A stretch of 64,000 bases of DNA from VXRD01 sp965232265 (GCA_965232265.1 CBDDPH010000002.1:930001-994000), one strand, 5' to 3'; positions 50,776 through 60,191 are shown, counted from the stretch's first letter. Numbers and translations are program-made. Notes: a model not told the origin generated them from the sequence alone.

Positions 50776-51615
50776 TCAATTGCCAGCCTCCTCCATCAAC
50801 CGCAGCCAATCCTCATGACTGCTTGCCACCTGCCCCGGGTCTATCTCGCTCCTCGCGACAAATCCCGGCACCTCCTCGCGCCCGGTCGGCAACCTGTAAT
50901 CGCTATATCGAATATCCAGACTCCAGCGAATATGATCGGACGCATTGGGAAACGAGCGATGTATGGTCTTGTGCTGAATCAGCGCGGCGCCCCCGGCAGG
51001 CAGCACGGACAAAACGCGCTCGCCCGGCGGCAACCGATCCTCGGGAATCTCCTTCTCTGAATCCGCCGGATCGTGTGGCATAATACCATACTTATGACTC
51101 CCCGCCAAAATCTCCAAACAGCCATTCTCCACATCCGTATCCACCAGCGGCACCCAGAAATTGACCATAAACGTCTCATCCACCTCCGGATCCAGAAACG
51201 CGATATCCTGATGCCACAACACCTCTTCCTCACCGGGCATCTTTGCGCGAATATTAAACTGCGGATGCACCAGAATCTCCGGCCCAATAATCGATTCTAC
51301 CACATTTAGAATAGCTGGATGTGTCAGCAAAAAAAACAAACCCGCAGTCTTATGCGCCTTGCCCAAAATCTCAGCTACAAAACGCTTATCCGTCCCCAGC
51401 GCCGCGCACAAATACGCCAATCGCCGCTCAAAAGGCGCGTCTTCAAAAAGGGCCTCCAATTGACCCAGCGCATAAGCCTCTCTCGCCTTTTGTTCAATCA
51501 CCGCATCAAACTCATCCACAAGCGGCTGATACGCCTCTGGGGGCAAACACGCATCTATCAACAAATACCCCTCATCCTTGTAAAAAGCAATCTGTTCATC
51601 AGTCAAACCGCCCAT
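50776..51615 (-). CDS. Phytanoyl-CoA dioxygenase (PhyH)-family enzyme
   Basis: A 279-residue Fe(II)/2-oxoglutarate dioxygenase: FYKDEGYLLIDACLP, VLWHQDIAFLDPE (HxD), NGCLEILAGSHKYG, IQHKTIHRSFPNASDHIRWS (second His and 2-oxoglutarate Arg) and the C-terminal RYSDYRLPTGR. GGAG precedes ATG 51615. Third gene of an operon with a sulfatase and a different PhyH protein; the two PhyH products are not close paralogues, so they probably act on different substrates or steps. Confidence 0.9.
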   Translation of the reverse strand: MGGLTDEQIAFYKDEGYLLIDACLPPEAYQPLVDEFDAVIEQKAREAYALGQLEALFEDAPFERRLAYLCAALGTDKRFVAEILGKAHKTAGLFFLLTHPAILNVVESIIGPEILVHPQFNIRAKMPGEEEVLWHQDIAFLDPEVDETFMVNFWVPLVDTDVENGCLEILAGSHKYGIMPHDPADSEKEIPEDRLPPGERVLSVLPAGGAALIQHKTIHRSFPNASDHIRWSLDIRYSDYRLPTGREEVPGFVARSEIDPGQVASSHEDWLRLMEEAGN

Positions 51616-51625
51616 GACGTCTCTC

Positions 51626-52405
51626 CTATTGGTTCCAGGCCTCGCAACCTCTAAACGGCATCGTCTCACCCGGAACATATCGCGGGCGTGCCGCATACAC
51701 ATTCGCAACATCCGGAGCGGCTTTGCCCCGCACGAGAATATTCTCGTGATCTTCTCTATTCACCCAAGTACTCGTCGGAATATACCGCAGCGTGAGACCA
51801 ACGCGCCACTGGTCCGAAGTATTGGCATTGGAACCGTGGATAATATTCGGATTGTGGATCGAAACATCGCCCGCGTTGAGCTCCAGATCAACCGCATCGG
51901 AATCGTCGATTTGATCCGGATGAATCCCCACGCCGAGCACGTACTTGTTCTGATCCAGATCAATGAGATCGCGGCGCTTGAGCAAATGCTTATTATGCGT
52001 ACCCGGCAACACCCGCATACAGCCATTTTCAACCGTCGATGACGTCCCCGCCACCCACAAAGTCGTCACTTCCATCGGCACGAGGGGCCAATAAGACCCA
52101 TCTTGATGCCACTGCACAGCCTGACCATCGCCCGGGGGCTTGGCGATATAATGTGCGGCAAACATCGCGACATCGCGACAGAGAAATTGCTCGGCAATAT
52201 CTACCAGACGCTCATCCCCCACGAGCCGGTGCATAAAAGGATCGCGGGCGAGCAAATGGTGATGCAAACGCTCGGGACGCACGCCGGGATTCCGCTCAAT
52301 AAGCCAGTGGACGTGTTGCACCGTCTCCTCTGCAAGCACCGCATCAATCGCCTTGCGCGCGATAACATAGCCATTTTGATCGTATTCATTACGCAAATTA
52401 TTCAT
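51626..52405 (-). CDS. Phytanoyl-CoA dioxygenase (PhyH)-family enzyme
   Basis: A 259-residue PhyH protein: YDQNGYVIARKAIDAV, VQWHQDGSYWPLVPMEVTTL (HxD), NGCMRVLPGTHN, IHGSNANTSDQWRVGLTLRY (second His and Arg). The ATG at 52405 sits 1 nt beyond the sulfatase stop, so translation is coupled. It ends 10 nt before the next PhyH gene. Confidence 0.9.
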   Translation of the reverse strand: MNNLRNEYDQNGYVIARKAIDAVLAEETVQHVHWLIERNPGVRPERLHHHLLARDPFMHRLVGDERLVDIAEQFLCRDVAMFAAHYIAKPPGDGQAVQWHQDGSYWPLVPMEVTTLWVAGTSSTVENGCMRVLPGTHNKHLLKRRDLIDLDQNKYVLGVGIHPDQIDDSDAVDLELNAGDVSIHNPNIIHGSNANTSDQWRVGLTLRYIPTSTWVNREDHENILVRGKAAPDVANVYAARPRYVPGETMPFRGCEAWNQ

Positions 52406-52406
52406 A

Positions 52407-53864
52407 TCATCCCGATCTGATCTCTCGCAATCGATCCGCCATCCGCTCGGCAACATCGGGATAGACAGACGCCACATTCTCAATCTGCCCAACATCATCT
52501 GCAAGATAGTAAAGTTGCGGAACTGGGGAATTGCCAGTCTCAATATTCACATTCGTATTCACAGGTGGCCCCTGGTGCGGCGGAATAAACACCCAATCCT
52601 CCTGCCGCAAAACAGTCCTTGCCTGAATACCCTCCAGAACAATCTCCGCGCGGCCCTCATCGCTTCTCCCCAGCAGAGCATTGAGCACATCCACACTATC
52701 GGGACCCGCATCCGCACGTAGTGAAACACCCGCAAGCGCAGCAAAAGACGCGAGAAAATCGACCTGACTGACCAGCGCATCAGACTCACCGGTCTCCACA
52801 TTACCGGGCCAGGAAACGATAAAAGGCACGCGAGTACCCCCATCGTACATACTGTATTTTCCCCCGCGCAACGCACCTGCTGGCCGGTGATCGCCGCACA
52901 ACTCAACCGCCTCGTCGTAATAACCATCATTCAGTACCGGACCGTTATCACTGGAAAAAACCACAATCGTATTTTCTTTCAAACCACACCGATCGAGCGC
53001 ATCGAGCATCTCGCCAACACACCAATCCATCTCGGCAATCGCATCGCCGCGCGGACCCAATCCAGTGCGCCCCACAAAACGGGGATGGGGCAACCGCGGA
53101 ACATGGGGCTGGTGGAAAGCGTAATACAGAAAAAAGGGATTGTCCTCGTTTCTCTCGACAAACGAAACAGCCTTATCCAAAAATACATCAGCCATATCTT
53201 CATCCACCCAAAGCGCTGCCTCGCCCCCTCTCATATACCCGATCCGACTCACGCCATTGACAATACTCATATCGTGCCCGTGGTGGAACATCATCTTCAG
53301 CAACTCGGGATTGTCCTTTCCCGTCGGCAACCCTGGAAACGGCTTATTCTTATCGTATTCCACCTCAATTGGATCGGATGGATCGAGACCCACCACATCT
53401 CTGCCATCCAGATACACACACGGCACGCGATCATTGGTCGCAGCCATAATAAAGGACTCGTCAAACCCAATATCCAGAGGCGTCAGCGGAAGCGGCGCAT
53501 TCCAATTTTGATTCCCCTCGCCAATACCCAGATGCCACTTGCCAACAACACCCGTTTTATAACCCGCCTCCTTGAGCACAGCAGGCAACGTAGAAGTATC
53601 GGGATCTATAATAAGCGGCGCATCCCCGGGCAAAATATGTGCGCGTTCATTGCGCCATGAATAAGACCCCGTAAGCAAGCTATAGCGCGAAGGCGTACAC
53701 GTCGCCGCCGTAGCATACCCCTGATAAAATATGACACCCTCGGAAGCCAACCGGTCAATATTGGGCGTATCGAGTGCCGTAGCACCGTAACAACTCACAT
53801 CTCCAAAACCGAGATCATCTGCGTACATAACGATAATATTGGGACGCCTTGACGAAACGCTCAT
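52407..53864 (-). CDS. Type I sulfatase (arylsulfatase A-like)
   Basis: A 485-residue sulfatase: RPNIIVMYADDLGFGDVSCY (metal Asp pair), ATCTPSRYSLLTGSY (C-x-P-S-R), VVGKWHLGIG (Lys/His), VFSSDNGPVLNDG (Asp/Asn) and LRGGKYSMYDGGTRVPFIV. It has the full arylsulfatase motif set and no signal peptide. First gene of the operon with two PhyH enzymes; a coupled desulfation and hydroxylation of one substrate class is the natural guess. Confidence 0.95.
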   Translation of the reverse strand: MSVSSRRPNIIVMYADDLGFGDVSCYGATALDTPNIDRLASEGVIFYQGYATAATCTPSRYSLLTGSYSWRNERAHILPGDAPLIIDPDTSTLPAVLKEAGYKTGVVGKWHLGIGEGNQNWNAPLPLTPLDIGFDESFIMAATNDRVPCVYLDGRDVVGLDPSDPIEVEYDKNKPFPGLPTGKDNPELLKMMFHHGHDMSIVNGVSRIGYMRGGEAALWVDEDMADVFLDKAVSFVERNEDNPFFLYYAFHQPHVPRLPHPRFVGRTGLGPRGDAIAEMDWCVGEMLDALDRCGLKENTIVVFSSDNGPVLNDGYYDEAVELCGDHRPAGALRGGKYSMYDGGTRVPFIVSWPGNVETGESDALVSQVDFLASFAALAGVSLRADAGPDSVDVLNALLGRSDEGRAEIVLEGIQARTVLRQEDWVFIPPHQGPPVNTNVNIETGNSPVPQLYYLADDVGQIENVASVYPDVAERMADRLREIRSG

Positions 53865-53998
53865 ATTTTTTTATCCTTTCGTTTAACTACTGGCGCAATC
53901 GTATCCCATTGCGTACATTACGGATCCGCAATATAGAACGTTATCCAAACCGCAAGCAAGCGGAAATGATCACCACATGCATTCACAAAGGAGAATAT

Positions 53999-54784
53999 AT
54001 GATTACTCGATTAACGATTCTCGCATTATTGTTGACCTTGGCCACCCAAAATGCCATCGCGGAAACCAATCCTCCAGCCGAAGGATTCAACCAGTCGGGA
54101 TCAGATGCAAAAGCAATTGAAATTGCCGATGCAGTCATGAAAAAAATGGGCGGATGGGAAAATTGGAATCAGACCCGATACATCACATGGCGTTTCTTTG
54201 GACGGCGCCTGCACGTATGGGACAAATGGACGGGCAACCTGCGGCATGAAGACGGGGACATGCTCATCTTGACAAACATAAACACGAAAAAAGGCCGCGT
54301 GTGGTTCGGGGGAACAGAGCAAACAAACCCCGACTCAGTAAAAAAATATATGAATCAGGGTTACAGGCGATGGATCAACGACTCCTACTGGCTGGTCATG
54401 CCCTATAAATTGAAAGACACGGGCGTCACCTTAAAATACAGCGGCGAAGACAAAACCCTGGAAGATCGCCCCGCACACAAATTGACCCTCACCTTTCAAA
54501 ACACCGGCGTCACGCCGCAAAACAAATACGACGTATGGGTAGATCAAGCGCACAACCTGGTCACAGAATGGGCATTTTATCGCAACGCGTCGAACGCAGA
54601 ACCGCGATTCCGCAACCCGTGGACAAACTGGACAAAACACGGCAACATCCTGCTCTCCGACGGACGCGGATCAACGCGCAGAGGCGAACGCAAGCATACG
54701 GACATAGCCGTCTTTGATACCTTACCCGCTTCGGTATTTGAAAGCCCCGACCCCGTAGATATGATGGCGTTGAAGAATCGGTAA
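53999..54784 (+). CDS. Secreted protein of unknown function
   Basis: A 261-residue exported protein: signal peptide (LTILALLLTLATQNAIA), then DAVMKKMGGWENWNQTRYIT and WRFFGRRLHVWDKWTGNLR. Strand-rich, with YDVWVDQAHNLVTEWAFYRN. The arrangement resembles LolA/LppX-like lipoprotein-carrier folds, but I cannot place it. AAAGGAG precedes the ATG. Divergent from the sulfatase operon; a two-copy 10-mer repeat follows at 54792. Confidence 0.72.
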   Translation: MITRLTILALLLTLATQNAIAETNPPAEGFNQSGSDAKAIEIADAVMKKMGGWENWNQTRYITWRFFGRRLHVWDKWTGNLRHEDGDMLILTNINTKKGRVWFGGTEQTNPDSVKKYMNQGYRRWINDSYWLVMPYKLKDTGVTLKYSGEDKTLEDRPAHKLTLTFQNTGVTPQNKYDVWVDQAHNLVTEWAFYRNASNAEPRFRNPWTNWTKHGNILLSDGRGSTRRGERKHTDIAVFDTLPASVFESPDPVDMMALKNR

Positions 54785-54871
54785 AAAGTATCCGCAGATA
54801 GACGCAGATGAAAGGGGCACTACCGTCAAGGTGTAAAGCGCAGTACTGAGTTATGAAGCATCGATGTAAAT

Positions 54872-55315
54872 CTATCCCGCGAGAATATCCTTCAGGGAAT
54901 CGAAACCGCCCTGAAAAACCCCATTGCCGACAAAATCGACCAGTTCCTCTTCTTCATCTGCTGGACAGCCAAATTCTGCAGTCCACTGAATATACGTCCG
55001 ATTGCCATCCGTAATAGGCGTCAAACTCAGCGTTGCCACATAGTCTTCAACCGGCATAGGCGACTCGAGAATAGAATACGTACACGTAAAAGTAACATCG
55101 CTCAACGTCAGCAATTGTTCGCGAATATTGCCGCCATCATGCAAATTAAAATTGCGAATACAGCCCACGCTATCGCTGGATTCACCGCCTTCAATATGGC
55201 TATCTGCAATCGCGGGATGCCATTCGGGCAGCGCATTAAAATCGCGGATTTTTTCCCACACAGCATCTACTGAAGCGTCGAGCACTGAACTGACAAAAAC
55301 ATTGGCCTTAGCGAT
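54872..55315 (-). CDS. SRPBCC (START-like) ligand-binding protein, probable ATC start
   Basis: A polyketide-cyclase-like SRPBCC protein: VSSVLDASVDAVWEKIRDFN, ALPEWHPAIADSHIEGG, GGNIREQLLTLSD and IQWTAEFGCPADEEEE. Family members start with the strand VFVSSVLDA, which would be lost if the GTG at 55285 were used. Upstream in frame, AKANVFVSS is preceded by ATC (55313-55315) with AGGAGG 5 nt before it. An ATC start (or an ATG read as ATC) gives 147 residues of normal length. Ligand unknown. Confidence 0.8.
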   Translation of the reverse strand: MAKANVFVSSVLDASVDAVWEKIRDFNALPEWHPAIADSHIEGGESSDSVGCIRNFNLHDGGNIREQLLTLSDVTFTCTYSILESPMPVEDYVATLSLTPITDGNRTYIQWTAEFGCPADEEEELVDFVGNGVFQGGFDSLKDILAG

Positions 55316-55396
55316 CTCGTCCTCCTCTATGTGTTATCGTTTAAATAGCTCAATAAGTTGTAAAATAACATATTATCTCGTCTTTCACCTTTTTAG

Positions 55397-55555
55397 AAGC
55401 TGTTTTAAAACGCTCAGAGACTGACATACACAAAGCATTCTCATGTCTATTTGAGATCATAAGTGCGATAAAATATAAGGTATGCAGAGCCTGCCCCTGC
55501 ACGCCTTAAGCAGGGGCGAGACGCCTGCGCTCCCAGAATAATTTTAAAACAGTCT
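55397..55555 (-). mobile_element. MITE-like element, long copy
   Basis: 159 nt, inverse orientation relative to 40621-40737. The terminal repeats AGACTGTTTTAAAA and TTTTAAAACAGCTT are conserved, and over 100 nt match. It has about 42 extra internal nucleotides after GGCAGGCTCTGCA. TTAG flanks both sides (55393-55396 and 55557-55560), a possible target duplication. Confidence 0.75.
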
Positions 55556-55565
55556 CTTAGCACAC

Positions 55566-55599
55566 AAGACGGGTTCACCTGTGAGGGTCAACCCGTCTT
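55566..55599 (-). terminator. Hairpin after the AGCS symporter gene
   Basis: AAGACGGGTT (55566-55575) and AACCCGTCTT (55590-55599), a perfect 10-bp stem downstream of the symporter stop. No T-tract follows on the minus strand. Confidence 0.5.
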
Positions 55600-55609
55600 A
55601 TAAGTGTTA

Positions 55610-57160
55610 TCAATATGCCTCCCTCTCATACGCCTTTATCTCACCCGCCTTGTAACGCCCCCAGTATTCTTTGAGCCTGTCTTTGACCTCTGGACTCAGG
55701 ATAATACAGCCGACAATATTCGGAAACGCCATTGCAAAAATCATCGCGTCGGAAAAATCGACCACACTCTTTAGTGCGGTGACAGACCCGATAAATACAA
55801 AGCACACAAAAACAATGCGATACGTCAGAGTAGATCGCAATCCAAAAAGATATTCCCACGCTCGCTCGCCGTAATATGCCCACGCGATCACCGTCGTATA
55901 AGCAAAGAAGATTCCCAAAACTGCGATGATATAACGCGACCCGGGCGCGAACGAATCAAATGCCATAGATGTCATCTGGATCCCCACGAGATACCCACTT
56001 TGCCCTTGAAATTCGGGCAACAGATACGCACCCGTAATCATACAAACCAATGCCGTCATTAAACATATAATAACGGTGTCAATAAACGGTCCAATCATTG
56101 CCACTATCCCCTGGCGCACGGGTTCATCGGTTTTGGCTGCCGCATGGGCAAATGCCGCAGAACCCAACCCCGCTTCATTGGAAAAAGCCGCCCTGCGCAC
56201 CCCTTGAACCATGACGCCCATGAAGCCACCATACAGGGCTTCAGGTATAAACGCCTGAGAAATGATATTCACAATCAGATTGGGCAATTCGGTAATGTGC
56301 GCGAGAATAATGAGAAAGGACGTGAGCACGTACAATCCACACATGACAGGTACAATACCTGCTGCGACAGTGCCAATGCGCTTGATGCCGCCACTAATAA
56401 CAACCCCCACCACCACCGCCATGAAAAGCCCGACAACCCAGTTATAGGTCTTAAATCCCTCGGATACAGTGCCGAGCATGTCAACTGTCTGATTCACCTG
56501 AAACATATTGCCGATGCCCAGAGAACCGCCAACGACTGACAGGGCAAAAATCACGGCCATCACGCGCCCCAAAATCCCAAGTCCTTTTTCTTTTAAGCCT
56601 TGTTCCAGATAGTACATTGGACCACCCGACACCCGCCCATCGGGATGAATTCTTCTGTACATCACCGCCAGCGTACAGGATACAAACTTGGACGCCATGC
56701 CCAAAAAAGCCGTGACAATCATCCAGAAAACAGCACCGGGACCACCGGCACTTACCGCAATCGCTACCCCCGCGATATTCCCCTGCCCCACAGTCGCAGA
56801 CAACGCACTGGTCAATGCCTTAAAATGCGAAATCTCACCGGGATGATCCGGATTGTCATACCCTCCGAGAATCACATGAATAGAATGTTTCAGTCCGCGG
56901 AAAGTAATCCAGCGAAAATAAAAAGAATAAAAAATGCCACCACCTACGAGCACGAGGATAACCAGTGGAAGACCCTGTCCAAAATCAAAAAATATAATCG
57001 CAAATAGAAAATTGGTTAGGGCATCTAAGCCTTCATTCAATACGTCAATAACCATCTGTATCGCGCCAGATGAATCGCCTGCCAGATTTTCCTGTGCAAA
57101 TACATCACGGGACAGAAATAATCCTATCAAAAAGGCGAAATGAGAACACCTGAAAAACAT
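55610..57160 (-). CDS. Sodium:alanine (AGCS) symporter
   Basis: A 516-residue transporter of about 10-11 helices: FYFRWITFRGLKHSIHVILG, SALSATVGQGNIAGVAIAV, GGPGAVFWMIVTAFLGMASK (AGCS signature) and FSNEAGLGSAAFAHAAAKT. It couples Na+ (or H+) to uptake of alanine or glycine. An N-terminal hydrophobic segment (FAFLIGLFLSRDVFA) resembles a signal sequence. GAGG precedes ATG 57160; the open frame upstream of it is not family-like. Confidence 0.93.
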   Translation of the reverse strand: MFFRCSHFAFLIGLFLSRDVFAQENLAGDSSGAIQMVIDVLNEGLDALTNFLFAIIFFDFGQGLPLVILVLVGGGIFYSFYFRWITFRGLKHSIHVILGGYDNPDHPGEISHFKALTSALSATVGQGNIAGVAIAVSAGGPGAVFWMIVTAFLGMASKFVSCTLAVMYRRIHPDGRVSGGPMYYLEQGLKEKGLGILGRVMAVIFALSVVGGSLGIGNMFQVNQTVDMLGTVSEGFKTYNWVVGLFMAVVVGVVISGGIKRIGTVAAGIVPVMCGLYVLTSFLIILAHITELPNLIVNIISQAFIPEALYGGFMGVMVQGVRRAAFSNEAGLGSAAFAHAAAKTDEPVRQGIVAMIGPFIDTVIICLMTALVCMITGAYLLPEFQGQSGYLVGIQMTSMAFDSFAPGSRYIIAVLGIFFAYTTVIAWAYYGERAWEYLFGLRSTLTYRIVFVCFVFIGSVTALKSVVDFSDAMIFAMAFPNIVGCIILSPEVKDRLKEYWGRYKAGEIKAYEREAY

Positions 57161-57312
57161 TGGAAAATTCCTCAGTTTTTGATTTATACTCTCCAACGAA
57201 ACACGGCCTGCGACTAATGGGAAACATAATACAAACAAATTGAGGGGATGTATAGCACTTTTACACCCTCCGTGATTTTCCCCTTGCACGTTCCCTCCGC
57301 GTTTTCAATCTC

Positions 57313-57341
57313 TTGACAACACCGCATCCCCGCAATACTTT
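57313..57341 (+). promoter_or_regulatory. Strong sigma-70-type promoter with leaderless start
   Basis: TTGACA (57313-57318), 17-nt spacer, TACTTT (57336-57341). The expected transcription start (about 57348) is the A of the next gene's ATG, and no Shine-Dalgarno sequence is present, so a leaderless mRNA is likely. Confidence 0.6.
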
Positions 57342-57347
57342 CCATCT

Positions 57348-58763
57348 ATGCCCCTATTCGATCCCAACCCCCTCGTCCTCGAAGCCCAGGCGCGTGTGTG
57401 TACAGGCCCCACGCAATCTCGTCCCTTGGGCAACAAATCCGGCGATCCACAGCCGCAGCCCGTCCTGGATACCATCCTCAATACCCTGCAAAACAAAGCG
57501 TCTCATCCAGTCTCCGATATCCAGATGGGTGCCTTTTTTGCCGCGATGCGTCTGCGGCGCAATTACCCGCCCAAAACAGCCTGGAGCCAGGCGGAAATCA
57601 ACGCCTTTGAACAATATACTCCTCTTCTACAAACCCACCTCCCACCGGACCTGCAATACATCTTCGGCCTTAAAGACCAGTGCCCCGCAGAATCACTTGA
57701 TGAGCAAACCGTCATTGCCGCGTTAAAAACCATTCTCGCCGGAGGTCATCTCACCTACGACCAAACGCGCCTTATGTGCGAAGCCATTCTCACCAAAAGC
57801 GTTCGCGGCAGCTTCAAAGGTGCCGCGCTGATCGGCCAGCGCATGAACCTCGAATCCTACGACGAAGTGCGCGGATACCTCCACTCGACCTTTGCGCCCG
57901 AATGCGCCCACACAGTACAGGTGAATACCCTCACCCACTTTGGTCAACCCTACAATGGCTCAACTCGCTACTTCAAACCCACCCTTTTTATCGCCGCCCT
58001 GCGTGCAGCCCTCGGTCGCCCCACCGTACTTCACGGTGTCGATGCCATGCCGCCCAAATGGGGTATAACCGACGAACAGATCCTCAACGCCCTCAATGCC
58101 CGCACCAATCTGTCGCTTTCAGAAGCAGCAGAACGGCTCGAAAATCCCGAGATCGGCTTTGCGTACATCAGCCAGCGCGAATACGCGCCAGCGGCCTATG
58201 CAGCCCGCGACCTTCGCGCCCACATAGGCAAACGCCCTCCGTGGTCTGCCACAGAAAAAGCGCAGCAACTCTTCACCTGTTCTGGCAGCAATCACATTGT
58301 CATCGGTTATTACCATTCGGGATACGAAATCCCCCTTCTGAAAATCGCACGCGAGACCGGGTTCACATCCGCGGTAGCTATCAAGGGAGAAGAAGGCACC
58401 AGCCACTTTTCCCTTCGCCTGGGAAAACCCACCGATAAAACGCGCAACGCCATCAATTTTTCACAGGGCTTTCGCGCCGATCAAACTTATGCCTGCGACA
58501 TCAATCCCGCCACTTACGGCTTTCACTACGCACAAAACCCACGTCCCAAAGCCGTCGATGCCCAGACCTTTGCCAAACTCGGTCTTGCTGCTCTCTCTGG
58601 CGAAAAAGGGCCTGTTTACGACCGCATCCTACTCAATGCCGCCCTCACAGATTATCTGCTCGGTTTCAGCGCCGACCCCCACGATGCCATTCAACAGGCG
58701 CGAGAAGCAATGGACAATGGCCGCGCCCTCAAACACCTCCGAACGTATCTGTCTCAGGCGTAA
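57348..58763 (+). CDS. TrpD-like glycosyl transferase family 3 protein
   Basis: A 471-residue protein. GGHLTYDQTRLMCEAILT matches the N-terminal helical domain of the anthranilate phosphoribosyltransferase superfamily (TrpD, TrpD2, thymidine phosphorylase), and KSVRGSFKGAALIGQRMNLE continues it. Later segments (AALRAALGRPTVLHGVDAMP, GSNHIVIGYYHSGYEIPLL) fit the catalytic domain loosely. It is not TrpD of tryptophan synthesis, since no other trp genes are near; more likely a nucleic-acid-binding TrpD2/YbiB-type or unknown transferase. It precedes a sulfatase by 18 nt. Confidence 0.6.
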   Translation: MPLFDPNPLVLEAQARVCTGPTQSRPLGNKSGDPQPQPVLDTILNTLQNKASHPVSDIQMGAFFAAMRLRRNYPPKTAWSQAEINAFEQYTPLLQTHLPPDLQYIFGLKDQCPAESLDEQTVIAALKTILAGGHLTYDQTRLMCEAILTKSVRGSFKGAALIGQRMNLESYDEVRGYLHSTFAPECAHTVQVNTLTHFGQPYNGSTRYFKPTLFIAALRAALGRPTVLHGVDAMPPKWGITDEQILNALNARTNLSLSEAAERLENPEIGFAYISQREYAPAAYAARDLRAHIGKRPPWSATEKAQQLFTCSGSNHIVIGYYHSGYEIPLLKIARETGFTSAVAIKGEEGTSHFSLRLGKPTDKTRNAINFSQGFRADQTYACDINPATYGFHYAQNPRPKAVDAQTFAKLGLAALSGEKGPVYDRILLNAALTDYLLGFSADPHDAIQQAREAMDNGRALKHLRTYLSQA

Positions 58764-58781
58764 TAATTACAGGAGAATTCA

Positions 58782-60065
58782 ATGCCCCATCCAAACATCC
58801 TCTACATCCACTCGCACGACACGGGTCGCTACATTCAGCCCTTTGGACATGCCATGCCCACCCCAAATTTTCAGCGCCTCGCCGAACAGGGCGTTCTCTT
58901 TCGCCAGGCATTTTGCGCCAACCCGACCTGCTCGCCGAGCCGAGCCGCACTCCTGACTGGACAATGGCCCCACAGTTGTGGCATGCTGGGGCTTGCCCAC
59001 CGGGGTTTTCGGCTCAACGATTACAGCCATCACCTCGTTCACACGCTCAAAAAAGCGGGTTACACCACCGCTCTATCGGGTTTTCAGCACGTCGGTCGCC
59101 CCCCAGCAGCCGATCCCTCGGAAATCGGTTATGACGAAATATTCGATACAGCGAAAAATCAACGGACGACCTCTGATGCGGCCATTGAATTTCTCAACCG
59201 GTCTCACGACAAGCCCTTCTTCCTCGACGTGGGATATACCGTCACCCATCGCAGCTTTCCCGAACCGGGCCCCGGAGACGACCCGCGCTATTGCATACCC
59301 CCCGCGCCCTTGCCCGACACCCCCGAAACCCGATACGATACCGCCGCATACAAAACCTGTGTTCGCATCCTCGATACCGAAGTCGGGCGCGTCCTCAACG
59401 CCATAGATCGCGCCGGACTTTCCGAAAACACCCTCGTCATCAGCACCACCGATCACGGCATCGCATTCCCCATGATGAAATGCAACCTCACCGATCACGG
59501 CATCGGCGTCATGCTCATCATGCGCGGACCCGGTTTTTCAGGCGGCAAAGTCATCGACGGCATGGTCTCTCAAATTGACCTCTTTCCCACCTTGTGCGAT
59601 GTGATCGGCATAGACCATCCAAACTGGCTACAAGGCAAATCCATACTGCCACTCGTCCGCGAAGAAACAGATGAAATCCACGATGAAATTTTCGCAGAAA
59701 TCAACTACCACAGCTATTACGACCCACAACGCGCCATTCGCACAAAAAAATGGAAATACATCCGCCACTGGTATCCCACACAGCGCCCCGGCGACATCAA
59801 CTGCGACGGCAGCCCCAGCAAAACCTACTTTCTCGCCCAGGGCTGGCGACAGAAAAACCAACCCTCTGAACAACTCTACGACCTCATTTTTGACCCCCAT
59901 GAGACCAGCAATCTCGCCTCTGATCCCAAATACCAAGATGTGATAGACGATCTGCGCCACCGCCTCCAAACCTGGATGGAAACAACCGACGACCCACTGC
60001 TCGCAGGCTCAGTTTCTGCGCCTGAAGGCGCGCGCATCAACGATCCCGCAGACCTTCAGACTTAA
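58782..60065 (+). CDS. Type I sulfatase (formylglycine-dependent)
   Basis: A 427-residue sulfatase of the heparan-N-sulfatase-like type: HPNILYIHSHDTGRYIQPFG (metal site), NPTCSPSRAALLTGQW (C-x-P-S-R), STTDHGIAFPMMKC (Asp/His) and RAIRTKKWKYIRHW. Metal site is HD rather than DD, as in the 30483 sulfatase (VDQ). GGAG precedes the ATG. The downstream terminator closes the TrpD-like/sulfatase operon. Confidence 0.92.
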   Translation: MPHPNILYIHSHDTGRYIQPFGHAMPTPNFQRLAEQGVLFRQAFCANPTCSPSRAALLTGQWPHSCGMLGLAHRGFRLNDYSHHLVHTLKKAGYTTALSGFQHVGRPPAADPSEIGYDEIFDTAKNQRTTSDAAIEFLNRSHDKPFFLDVGYTVTHRSFPEPGPGDDPRYCIPPAPLPDTPETRYDTAAYKTCVRILDTEVGRVLNAIDRAGLSENTLVISTTDHGIAFPMMKCNLTDHGIGVMLIMRGPGFSGGKVIDGMVSQIDLFPTLCDVIGIDHPNWLQGKSILPLVREETDEIHDEIFAEINYHSYYDPQRAIRTKKWKYIRHWYPTQRPGDINCDGSPSKTYFLAQGWRQKNQPSEQLYDLIFDPHETSNLASDPKYQDVIDDLRHRLQTWMETTDDPLLAGSVSAPEGARINDPADLQT

Positions 60066-60077
60066 AACGCACCACAA

Positions 60078-60106
60078 AAAAGCCGCCCTTCAACAAGGCG
60101 GCTTTT
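60078..60106 (+). terminator. Rho-independent terminator after the sulfatase
   Basis: AAAAGCCGCC (60078-60087), loop CTTCAACAA, GGCGGCTTTT (60097-60106). A 10-bp stem ending in a T-tract. Confidence 0.88.
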
Positions 60107-60191
60107 CACTTCAGTACGGGCGAAAATTTTTTTTCACACTTCTTCGTTGGTCTAGGAAACACCAGTTGTACCCCATCCCACTTCTTCCTTC

